Shown: positions 37,478-45,291 of the stretch, piece by piece | How positions within the stretch are numbered: position 1 is the stretch's first letter | Layout: the number at the start of each line of letters is the position of its first letter | Origin: RHLJ01 sp048058975 | GTDB lineage: Bacteria; Bacteroidota; Rhodothermia; Balneolales; Balneolaceae | Reading direction: 5' to 3' | Length of the DNA stretch: 64,000 nucleotides | NCBI GenBank assembly: GCA_048058975.1 | Contig: JBLLNP010000002.1 | Coordinates: forward strand, 194,177 to 258,176 | Notes under the pieces: generated by a model | What the model saw: the letters and a program-made list of their open reading frames with translations, nothing else | What the model was told of the DNA's origin: nothing | Databases searched by the model: none | Program-made: the position numbers and the translations under genes

Positions 37478-37492
37478 TCAATTACTGTGCCA
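37478..37492 (-). promoter_or_regulatory. Sigma-54-like promoter of the adaptor-ATPase-permease operon
   Basis: On the minus strand TGGCACAGTAATTGA has GG at 37491-37490, ten bases, then GA. The -24 half is the best of the four (TGGCAC exact). The -12 half is TTGA where TTGC is usual. The dyad pair begins exactly 55 positions upstream of the first G, and the start codon is about 60 bp downstream. Confidence 0.75.
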
Positions 37493-37545
37493 AATAAAAA
37501 AAGTTACTGTTTAAGTGATTTATTTATGGATTTGTAGCATCTGAC

Positions 37546-37582
37546 CGTTCATTTTGATACACTTGGTGTCCGAAAACGAACA
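37546..37582. promoter_or_regulatory. Enhancer-type dyad pair (UAS) in the adaptor/regulator divergent region
   Basis: The sites are CGTTCATTTTGATACA (37546-37561) and TGTCCGAAAACGAACA (37567-37582), 5 bp apart. They are the most diverged of the four pairs but keep length and spacing exactly. A further half-match, TGTTCGATATGTATTA (37588-37603), follows after another 5 bp. The pair lies between the adaptor gene and the divergent regulator gene and could serve both. Confidence 0.68.
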
Positions 37583-37644
37583 GTAAATGTTCGATATGTA
37601 TTAGTATAGTATTGCTAAGATGAATTTTCTGATCCGGAATATTT

Positions 37645-37659
37645 AGGTACGGTATTTGT
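37645..37659 (+). promoter_or_regulatory. Possible sigma-54-like promoter of the regulator gene (autoregulation)
   Basis: AGGTACGGTATTTGT has GG at 37646-37647, ten bases, then GT. It resembles the promoter before copy H (GGTACGG, then TTG) but lacks the leading T and has T at the C position. It is 45 bp before ATG 37705, and the dyad at 37567-37582 ends 64 bases upstream of its first G, about one helical turn more than at the other promoters. Confidence 0.42.
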
Positions 37660-37704
37660 GAAGGAGGATTCAAAAGCATTTGAACGTAACTAACAATTTG
37701 AAAG

Positions 37705-39081
37705 ATGGATGTTAATCAAGGCCGGATTTTGGTCGTAGATGATGATGGAGATGTACTTCAGGCAGCCCGTTTGTTTTTAAAGCAACATGTAGCGAGAGTA
37801 GAGACCGAGAAAGACCCAAAGTCAATTCCCACACTGCTCAAGAATAACAGCTACGATATGATTCTTCTGGATATGAATTTCACAGATGATGTTAGCAGTG
37901 GTGAAGAAGGATTTTATTGGCTGGAAAAAATTCTGGAAATAGATCCTTCCATCGCGGTGATTTTGATTACAGCTTATGGAGATGTAGATAAAGCGGTTCG
38001 GGCTGTAAAAAATGGGGCTACAGATTTTGTGCTAAAGCCTTGGCAAAATGAGAAACTATTAGCCACAGTTTCTTCAGCTTTAAAATTAACTACTAGCCTT
38101 CGCCAGGTAGTAGCGCTGAAACAACAGCAGAAACAATTGAGCAGCGATATCGATCATCACTACCGGGAAATTATTGGACGAAGTCCTGCCATGATGGAAG
38201 TCTTTCAAACCATCGAAAAAGTAGCAGCTACCGATGCAAATGTGCTTATTCTTGGCGAGAATGGAACTGGGAAAGAAATGATCGCCCGGGCACTTCACCG
38301 CCGCTCGAACCGTAAAGAAAATGTGTTCATAAATGTGGATATGGGCGCTATTAGTGAAAATCTGTTCGAAAGCGAACTATTTGGATATGTAAAAGGAGCT
38401 TTTACTGATGCCAAAGAAGACAGGGCAGGTCGGTTTGAAGTAGCGCATGGCGGGACTCTTTTTTTGGATGAAATTGGAAATCTCCCGCTTCCGCTGCAAT
38501 CTAAATTACTTACGGTACTCCAAAGCAGGAAAGTAAACAGGGTCGGGTCAGTAACCTCAAAACCAATTGATATCAGGCTGGTTTGTGCTACTAATCAATC
38601 TTTGAAAGAAATGGTAGCTGAAGGGGGTTTTCGGCAGGATCTGCTCTTCCGAATTAACACGATTGAGATACACCTTCCTCCGCTTAGAGAACGGAAAGAA
38701 GATATTGAGCTACTGGTCAATCATTTCATAAGATTATACTCCAGCAAGTATAAAAAGCAGATGAAAGGGATGGATAAAGCTACATTGATTAAACTAACCG
38801 GGTACTCCTGGCCGGGCAATGTTCGGGAGTTACAGCACTCGGTAGAACGGGCCGTGATTATGGCAGAGACTACTGTATTGATGCCGGGAGATTTTCTTTT
38901 AAATGAAAACCAGGAGCAAAGTGAACAGGTTCAGATCGAAGATTATAATCTTGAAGAAGTAGAAAAAATGGTGCTTCGCAAAGCTTTGAGAAAGCACGAA
39001 GGAAATATTTCTAAAGCAGCTGAAGAACTTGGCTTAACCAGGGCCTCACTTTACAGAAGGTTAGACAAGTATGGTCTTTAA
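37705..39081 (+). CDS. NtrC-family sigma-54-dependent response regulator
   Basis: The 458 residues have three domains. The receiver (about 7-120) has acidic pocket Asp12-Asp14, phosphoacceptor Asp56, Thr89 and Lys111. The AAA+ domain (about 155-395) has Walker A GENGTGKE (184-191), GAFTDA (231-236; the sigma-54 contact loop, consensus GAFTGA) and Walker B FLDEIG with Asp255-Glu256. A Fis-type helix-turn-helix closes the protein (NISKAAEELGLTRASLYRR, about 434-452). Proteins of this type bind upstream dyads and open sigma-54 promoters once phosphorylated. The kinase gene follows within about 15 bp. Four dyad/promoter sets in the divergent permease cluster are the likely targets. A GAAAG precedes ATG 37705 closely. 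Confidence 0.95.
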   Translation: MDVNQGRILVVDDDGDVLQAARLFLKQHVARVETEKDPKSIPTLLKNNSYDMILLDMNFTDDVSSGEEGFYWLEKILEIDPSIAVILITAYGDVDKAVRAVKNGATDFVLKPWQNEKLLATVSSALKLTTSLRQVVALKQQQKQLSSDIDHHYREIIGRSPAMMEVFQTIEKVAATDANVLILGENGTGKEMIARALHRRSNRKENVFINVDMGAISENLFESELFGYVKGAFTDAKEDRAGRFEVAHGGTLFLDEIGNLPLPLQSKLLTVLQSRKVNRVGSVTSKPIDIRLVCATNQSLKEMVAEGGFRQDLLFRINTIEIHLPPLRERKEDIELLVNHFIRLYSSKYKKQMKGMDKATLIKLTGYSWPGNVRELQHSVERAVIMAETTVLMPGDFLLNENQEQSEQVQIEDYNLEEVEKMVLRKALRKHEGNISKAAEELGLTRASLYRRLDKYGL

Positions 39082-39096
39082 AACGGGGACGTGCTC

Positions 39097-40464
39097 ATGA
39101 TCGCTCGATTCAGAATTGGAGTAATAGTCCGGGTCATTTTTATGTTCTCGATGGTTGGGCTATTCATTTATATGGTGCTGAATACCCAATATTTTGTAAG
39201 TAGTGCTTTGATTGGAGTTCTCATAATTTTCCAGGTGGTTAACCTGATTCACTATGTGGAGACTACGAATAAACAGCTTCAGCGTTTTTTTGAAGCGATT
39301 AGTTATAACGACTTCTCTCAAACTTTTTCCAACCGTGGTACGAACAAATCCTTCGCCTCGCTGAACGCCGCTTTTAACGATATCATAGAAAAATTTAAAT
39401 CAGAACGGTCGAAGGGAGAGGAAAGCTATCGGTATCTGCAAACGGTTGTACAACATGTGGGAATCGGGCTTTTCTCATTCAATCAAACCGGAGAAATTGA
39501 ACTTTTTAATACTGCTGCAAAACGGTTGCTGGACGTTTCGGTGTTAAGGAATGTTGAGCAGTTGAAAGAAGTGAGCAAGCCTTTATTTGAAACCGTTATG
39601 GGGTTAAAAAGTGGAGCCAGAACATTATTGAATTGCACCATTGGATCAGAAAAACTTCAGTTGGCTATTTATGCTACTGAGTTCAGGATGAAAGGTGATA
39701 ATTTTAAGCTGATTTCGCTTCAGAATATTTCGTCAGAACTGGATGAAAAGGAGATGGAAGCATGGCAAAACCTAACGCAGGTACTGGCCCACGAAATCAT
39801 GAATTCCATTACCCCGATTGCCTCACTTTCTGATACGGTAAACTCTATGTTGATGGGAGATGTTTTCGGATCGGAATCTCCCGAACCTATTCCACAGGAA
39901 ACGCTTAAAGATGTAAAGGATGCTCTGGGAACAATAAATAAGAGAAGCCTGGGATTAATGCGATTTGTGAATTCCTATCGGAATATTACCCAGATACCTT
40001 CACCAATTTTCGAAGTTCTTGCTGTTCGAGAAATTCTTGAAAGAGTAAAAAACCTTATGAAAGGTGAGGCGACCCGTAGAAGAGTAACTATGGAAGTAAT
40101 TGTTGATCCTGAAACGCTTGAAATCACAGCGGATGCACAGTTAATTGATCAGGCTCTTATCAACATAGTGAAAAATGCTTTCAAGGCGTTATCAGAAACC
40201 TCAAACCCGAAGATTGTTTTAAGAGGAACGATTGATCAGTCAGGTCGTCCAACCCTTGAAGTTGAGGATAACGGTCCGGGAATTAAAGAGTCGGTGAAAG
40301 AAAAAATATTCGTTCCATTTTATACTACCAGTAAGTCAAGCACAGAAAACGGCGGATCTGGAATTGGGCTAAGTTTGTCGAGGCAGATTATGAGAATGCA
40401 TGGGGGCACGTTGAATGTTTCGGCAAGTAAAAAAGGGCAGACAATTTTTTCTTTCAGATTTTAA
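39097..40464 (+). CDS. NtrB/NtrY-like membrane sensor histidine kinase
   Basis: ATG 39097 is preferred because GGGG lies 8 bases upstream. A GTG at 39091 in the same frame would add two residues. Two N-terminal TMs (about 9-30 and 36-55) are joined by a very short loop, so there is no sizeable periplasmic sensor domain. A HAMP-like/linker region and a PAS domain (VGIGLFSFNQTGEIELFN, about 121-138) follow. The phosphoacceptor His is in LAHEIMNSITPIASL (about 232), and the ATP-binding domain has N-box VKNAFKAL, G1 DNGPGI and G2 GSGIGLSLS. It is almost certainly the partner of the regulator just upstream. The lack of a periplasmic domain suggests sensing within the membrane or cytoplasm. Confidence 0.93.
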   Translation: MIARFRIGVIVRVIFMFSMVGLFIYMVLNTQYFVSSALIGVLIIFQVVNLIHYVETTNKQLQRFFEAISYNDFSQTFSNRGTNKSFASLNAAFNDIIEKFKSERSKGEESYRYLQTVVQHVGIGLFSFNQTGEIELFNTAAKRLLDVSVLRNVEQLKEVSKPLFETVMGLKSGARTLLNCTIGSEKLQLAIYATEFRMKGDNFKLISLQNISSELDEKEMEAWQNLTQVLAHEIMNSITPIASLSDTVNSMLMGDVFGSESPEPIPQETLKDVKDALGTINKRSLGLMRFVNSYRNITQIPSPIFEVLAVREILERVKNLMKGEATRRRVTMEVIVDPETLEITADAQLIDQALINIVKNAFKALSETSNPKIVLRGTIDQSGRPTLEVEDNGPGIKESVKEKIFVPFYTTSKSSTENGGSGIGLSLSRQIMRMHGGTLNVSASKKGQTIFSFRF

Positions 40465-40595
40465 AAGCAGTTACACAAATTAACACCTTCCATGATTTTT
40501 GGGCCAAATAACGGGCAACAAATACCTAAATAAGTCGTAGGTTTTTGCAATCGGTTTTAGTTTTTTAATCTGGTAATGGAAGAAAGTCACTCACT

Positions 40596-43133
40596 TTGAT
40601 AAACAGAATTTCGTACATACTATTTGCTTTAGGGATAATCGGGGTAATTGCCTTTTGGATGCTTCGCCCTCAAATTGATATGAATGCCAACGGAGCTATA
40701 TCCAAAAGTAGCAGTGAGGTAAGCGAGCAGATGTCTGAAATTGCGGTTGGGCTGGGTTTCTCTATGGATAGCCTATCTACAGCATCAATGTTCGAGCAAC
40801 ATTCAGACTACCTTAGAATGCTCAGTGATTCGCTTTCAGAAAAAGTTACACCCGCACTTTTGAATAAACGGGGAGTTCACATTCAAAGTTGGGCTACTAT
40901 TATTGCAGAACCCGGTACCCTTGACGATATGGTACTCAATATAAACACCGCGTTTCAGTCGGTAGGTAAACTTGGGATCAGAACTTCAAACCTTGGGAAT
41001 GTTATTAGGTTGAGTACGAATCCAGAGTTTTCTAACCCAACTTTTGTACAAGGAGATTCCATAGAGGCTGTTGCAAGTAAAATTGTAGGAGATGTTTTTG
41101 GGTATAATTTAAATGATTATGTTCCTTTGAATTCTCAGGTAAGCGATTCTCTTCTGTTCAGTGTTGAAGGTGAAGCGATTAGTCAACCCCAGGCTGAGTT
41201 AGGTAATTCAGAATCACCTACTATAGATATCGAATGGGTGAGGCGTCCCGGAGTTGCTACCGGTCCTGAAACTCTTAGTTTGTCATTAAACCAGGTTTTT
41301 AAAGAGTTTCAAACCGCTACTGGTTTTAATACAAAATTTGGCTACCAGGTTAGTTCGTTTGTTGCAAAAAATGAGCTTGAGCCTGAAGACCTGAATGTAG
41401 ATTTCTTTTCTGACTTCCCAATTTTCACCTATGTATTAGTGGTAATGGCTGTGGTTCTGGCCATTTTGGTGTTTGCTGTTGGCATTCGCAATATTTTTAA
41501 AGGAAAAGTTGAGTGGCGTCGATCGCTGGCTATTTTCGTTCTTATAGCCACCGCTTTTTTTGGATGGAGAGAAATATTTTACACAGATGTATTCGGAGAC
41601 TTGTTTAACGCGGAAGGCTTATTCATGATCTCTCTGAATAATTTATTGTATGGTTTGGTGATGGGGTTATATGCCGCAATGGCCTACATCAGTTGGGAGG
41701 CATTTGCAAGAAGCCAGAAAAATGGAGAGCTGGAATTAATAGACGCGTTCTGGCAGCGTAAGTTTTTTATCAAAGAAACAGGTGCGTCTCTGATTCATGG
41801 ATTCTTTTTGGGCGGATTATTACTTGGACTTTTTGCTTGTGGAGTATATCTACAGGATTCATTTTTTATGCAAAGCGACAGTCAATTTGGATACGCTGAA
41901 GGAAGTATCAGGTTTAAGATTCTAACAATCAATATGACGGCCTGGAGCACGGTATGGTTAATTGGCTTTGGACAGATTGGGTTTATTTACGGCTTTTGCA
42001 GGCATTGGATTAAGCAAAATTTTCTGTCTATTGCTGTATCTGTTTTCGTTACAACTCTTCTTATAAGTTTACTTGGCAGATTGGTGGCTACACCACTTGA
42101 AATCTGGAAGGATGTAACCATCTTCAGTATGCTTGCATTGGCGGTGGTACTCGCTTATCACAGGTTTGGGATTGTAACGGTTAACACTGCATGGTGGGTG
42201 TTCGTGTGTGTGATTTTGATGATGCCTTACATTGGTTCGGATAGTGTAGAAATGGCATCAACCTGGTGGGTTCAGGGATTTCTGATCGCAGGAATTCCCA
42301 TTTTTGGATTCGTTACCTACCGCTATGGAGTGCCGGTTTCAGAAGTAGGCGATTATATTCCTGAATACGAAGAGCGAATTGCCCAGCATTTACGTGTTGA
42401 AAAGGAAATCGAAATTGCTCGCGAGAGTCAATACAAACTCATGCCTGTTCAGCCTCCCGTTGGGGAAGGTTTTGATGTATATGGATTTTTCCTCCCATCC
42501 TTCGAAGTAGGTGGAGACTATTTTGATTACGTATTATCTAAAGATGAAGATGGGAAAGCAACAGGTCTTACCATGGTAGTTGTTGATGTTTCTGGAAAGG
42601 CTATGCGTGCGGCAATGCCGGCTATTTTTACAAGCGGTTTATTGCTTGCCCGAATGAAAGAAGACGCTCCTGAAGTAGCACTTACAAAAGTAAACGAACC
42701 TATTTATACCAGAACTGATAAGCGTACTTTTATTACCTGTGCAATGGCTAAGTACGATCTGGAATCAAAAACAATTTCTGTGGTAAATGCGGGGCATTGT
42801 AAACCCATTCTAAAAAGAAATGGAGTAGCGGATTTCATTCAAACTCCCGAGCCCAGGTATCCTTTAGGGGTGAAAGAAGACACGGTCTATCAAGCGCAGG
42901 AATTTAAGCTCAAAAAGGGGGATGTATTTCTTCTCTATTCTGATGGCTTACCCGAAGCGGTTAATGAACAGGGAGAGCGCTTTGGCTTTGAAGAAGTTCC
43001 AAGATTATTGGAACGGATTCATACCGAAAAATTGTCTTCCAGTGAAATAGCGCAGGAAATCAAGCGAACGGTTCAGAAATTCAGTAATTACCAGCTCGCT
43101 GATGATACAACTGTAATCTGTCTTAAAGTGTAA
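40596..43133 (+). CDS. Membrane-bound SpoIIE/RsbU-type PP2C phosphatase
   Basis: The frame has no ATG; TTG 40596 is the first usable start after an in-frame stop at 40566, with GGAAG upstream. TM1 is at about 5-22, and an extracytoplasmic region of about 240 residues follows. Then come about eight TMs (about 278-585), a short coiled linker (YEERIAQHLRVEKEIEIARESQYKLMP) and a PP2C/SpoIIE domain (about 620-845). The metal-binding residues are GGDYFDY (about 639-645), DVSGK (about 663), SDG (about 781) and DDTT (about 835). Such phosphatases usually act on anti-anti-sigma factors, but no partner-switch genes are nearby. It is 131 bp from the kinase gene and may be separate from the two-component pair. 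Confidence 0.88.
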   Translation: MINRISYILFALGIIGVIAFWMLRPQIDMNANGAISKSSSEVSEQMSEIAVGLGFSMDSLSTASMFEQHSDYLRMLSDSLSEKVTPALLNKRGVHIQSWATIIAEPGTLDDMVLNINTAFQSVGKLGIRTSNLGNVIRLSTNPEFSNPTFVQGDSIEAVASKIVGDVFGYNLNDYVPLNSQVSDSLLFSVEGEAISQPQAELGNSESPTIDIEWVRRPGVATGPETLSLSLNQVFKEFQTATGFNTKFGYQVSSFVAKNELEPEDLNVDFFSDFPIFTYVLVVMAVVLAILVFAVGIRNIFKGKVEWRRSLAIFVLIATAFFGWREIFYTDVFGDLFNAEGLFMISLNNLLYGLVMGLYAAMAYISWEAFARSQKNGELELIDAFWQRKFFIKETGASLIHGFFLGGLLLGLFACGVYLQDSFFMQSDSQFGYAEGSIRFKILTINMTAWSTVWLIGFGQIGFIYGFCRHWIKQNFLSIAVSVFVTTLLISLLGRLVATPLEIWKDVTIFSMLALAVVLAYHRFGIVTVNTAWWVFVCVILMMPYIGSDSVEMASTWWVQGFLIAGIPIFGFVTYRYGVPVSEVGDYIPEYEERIAQHLRVEKEIEIARESQYKLMPVQPPVGEGFDVYGFFLPSFEVGGDYFDYVLSKDEDGKATGLTMVVVDVSGKAMRAAMPAIFTSGLLLARMKEDAPEVALTKVNEPIYTRTDKRTFITCAMAKYDLESKTISVVNAGHCKPILKRNGVADFIQTPEPRYPLGVKEDTVYQAQEFKLKKGDVFLLYSDGLPEAVNEQGERFGFEEVPRLLERIHTEKLSSSEIAQEIKRTVQKFSNYQLADDTTVICLKV

Positions 43134-43226
43134 CACTTTACTGACAGTTTAGCACAGGCGCTTTTTTTGGCGTAGTGTTTGGGATACTAATCTCGTTAAT
43201 CAAATCTAACCAATAGAAATAAAAAA

Positions 43227-44225
43227 ATGGCTCAAGAACCAAATTTCGATTTCAATTTGCCTCCGCAGTTTGAAAAGATCACAAAAAATATCCGGCTTAT
43301 TGTCGTCGGGTTTCTGGTACTTTCGGCCGCAATGTCTTCCTTCTTTACAGTTGAAACTGAAGAAGTTGGGGTAATCATGCGGTTCGGAAAATATGTATCA
43401 GAGGCTAAACCGGGATTAAATTTCAAAATTCCATTTATCGATCAGGTAGAATATGTGCCCGTTCAACGGCAGCTTAAGCAGGAATTTGGATACCGTACTG
43501 CCTCAGCAGGTGTAAATACATCGTATCGAAAAGCAGGATACGGTGGGGAATCACTAATGCTTACCGGTGACCTGAATCTTGGAGACGTAGAATGGGTAGT
43601 TCAATACCGAATCGATAACCCATACAATTACCTATTTAAAGTTCGAAACGTTGACGAAACACTTCGCGATGTTTCTGAAGCAGCGATGCGTCAGATTGTA
43701 GGAGACCGAACAGTAAATGAAGTATTAACGGTTGGACGAGCCGAAGTTGCTACTGAAGTAGAAGTAATTCTTCAACAAATTAGCGACGAATACGAGATGG
43801 GAGTTAAAATTGAACAGGTGGTACTTCAGGATGCTAATCCACCGGATCCGGTTAAACCTTCCTTTAATGGTGTAAACGAGGCTCAGCAGCAGCGTGAGAC
43901 ACTCATCAATCAGGCTCGTGCAGATTATAACCGTGTAATACCTCGTGCAGCAGGTGAGGCTGAACAAACTATCCAGCAGGCAGAAGGATATGCCTTAGAT
44001 CGTGTAAACAGAGCAGAAGGGGAAGTATCAAGGTTTAATGATTTATATGCTGAATACATTAAAGCACCTGAAGTGACGAAACGTCGAATCTTCCTTGAGA
44101 CGATGGAGGACATTCTTCCTCAAATGGGCCAGAAAATCATCACAGATGAGAAAGGAAACAGTGTGATTCCTTTGCTTCAACTTCAGATGGATGGCGCAAG
44201 AAAAACCGGCAATAGTCAAAATTAA
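43227..44225 (+). CDS. hflK: HflK, SPFH-domain subunit of the FtsH-modulating complex
   Basis: The 332-residue protein has one TM (about 23-44) and the SPFH opening VETEEVGVIMRFGKYV. PGLNFKIPFIDQVEYV follows, then a central SPFH domain and a long charged helix rich in Q, E, A and R (about 215-290). HflK and HflC form a large membrane cage that regulates the FtsH protease. The next gene, 11 bp downstream, encodes HflC. The protein is shorter at its N-terminus than E. coli HflK, which carries a Gly/Pro-rich cytoplasmic extension. That is usual outside proteobacteria. Confidence 0.92.
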   Translation: MAQEPNFDFNLPPQFEKITKNIRLIVVGFLVLSAAMSSFFTVETEEVGVIMRFGKYVSEAKPGLNFKIPFIDQVEYVPVQRQLKQEFGYRTASAGVNTSYRKAGYGGESLMLTGDLNLGDVEWVVQYRIDNPYNYLFKVRNVDETLRDVSEAAMRQIVGDRTVNEVLTVGRAEVATEVEVILQQISDEYEMGVKIEQVVLQDANPPDPVKPSFNGVNEAQQQRETLINQARADYNRVIPRAAGEAEQTIQQAEGYALDRVNRAEGEVSRFNDLYAEYIKAPEVTKRRIFLETMEDILPQMGQKIITDEKGNSVIPLLQLQMDGARKTGNSQN

Positions 44226-44236
44226 GAGGAATCAAA

Positions 44237-45184
44237 ATGAAAGAAGTTAAAGGAATAGGACTAATTATTTTACTGGGAGCGATTGCGTTAGTAGCTACTC
44301 AGGCATTTTATGTTGTAAATGAAACCAATCAGGTAATTATTACTCAATTTGGTGAACCTAAAGGAGAGGCTGTAACCGACCCCGGTTTGAAAATGAAAAT
44401 TCCATTTTTACAAAAGGCCAACAAATTTGAAAAAAGATATTTGGAATGGGATGGTGATCCAAACCAGGTCCCAACAAAAGACAAAGTGTTCATTTTTGTG
44501 GATACGTACGCCAGATGGCAGATTACAGATCCACTTAAATACTTCGAGCGACTTGGAAACGAACTAGGAGCACAATCCCGTTTGGATGATATCCTGGATG
44601 GGGAGACCCGTAATGCTGTAGCAGGGCATGATCTTGTTGAACTTATTCGTAGCACAAACCGAGAAGCATCACAAGAAGGAATAATTGCAGATATTGCACA
44701 AGATTCACTTCAATCTATTTCGGTAGGAAGAGGAGATATTCAGAATCAAATTGTTCAACTTGCAAACCAACGAGCAGAAGATCTTGGACTTGAGATTTTG
44801 GATTTTCGCTTTAAGAGAATTAACTATGCTGAAGAAGTTCGCCGTACAGTTTACGACCGTATGATTTCTGAACGTAACCGAATTGCTGATAAATTCCGTT
44901 CTGAAGGTCAGGGTGAATCATCTCGAATTAATGGTGAGAAAGAGCGCGAATTACTTCGCATACAATCAGAAGCATTCCGTGAGGCAGAAACCATTCGGGG
45001 ACGGGCAGATGCCGAAGCCGCTGCTATCTATAATGCCGCGTATAATCGCACTGCTGCGGCTAGAGATTTATACTCTTTCACCAAAAGCATGGAAGCCTAT
45101 CGAAACACGATTGATTCAGAAACTTCGCTTATTATTTCAACTGACAGCGAGTTTTATAAATATTTGAATTCGATTGATGACTAA
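44237..45184 (+). CDS. hflC: HflC, SPFH-domain partner of HflK
   Basis: The 315-residue protein has an N-terminal TM (about 5-23) and SPFH start VNETNQVIITQFGEPKGEAV. PGLKMKIPFLQKANKFEKR and the HflC-type YAEEVRRTVYDRMISERNRIADKFRSEG helix (shown in part as YDRMISERNRIA) follow, then a Glu/Ala-rich coil. A GAGG lies just before ATG 44237. It is co-transcribed with hflK, and a strong hairpin 30 bp downstream ends the pair. Confidence 0.94.
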   Translation: MKEVKGIGLIILLGAIALVATQAFYVVNETNQVIITQFGEPKGEAVTDPGLKMKIPFLQKANKFEKRYLEWDGDPNQVPTKDKVFIFVDTYARWQITDPLKYFERLGNELGAQSRLDDILDGETRNAVAGHDLVELIRSTNREASQEGIIADIAQDSLQSISVGRGDIQNQIVQLANQRAEDLGLEILDFRFKRINYAEEVRRTVYDRMISERNRIADKFRSEGQGESSRINGEKERELLRIQSEAFREAETIRGRADAEAAAIYNAAYNRTAAARDLYSFTKSMEAYRNTIDSETSLIISTDSEFYKYLNSIDD

Positions 45185-45210
45185 ATCTCAATTAATGTAG
45201 TTTTATTTAT

Positions 45211-45240
45211 AAAAGCACGGATTATTTATCCGTGCTTTTT
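45211..45240 (+). terminator. Rho-independent terminator after hflC
   Basis: AAAGCACGG (45213-45221 region) pairs with CCGTGCTTT (about 45230-45238) around an ATTATTTAT loop, followed by T residues. It closes the hflKC operon. Confidence 0.85.
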
Positions 45241-45291
45241 GTTTTACTGCTAGATCAATATCTATATCTTAAAGCAAACAAGCCTGAACGT

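Noticed and set aside
45232..45291. GTG start of the hybrid kinase at 45232
   Set aside because: It lies in the stem and T-tract of the hflC terminator, which would be an unlikely place for translation initiation.
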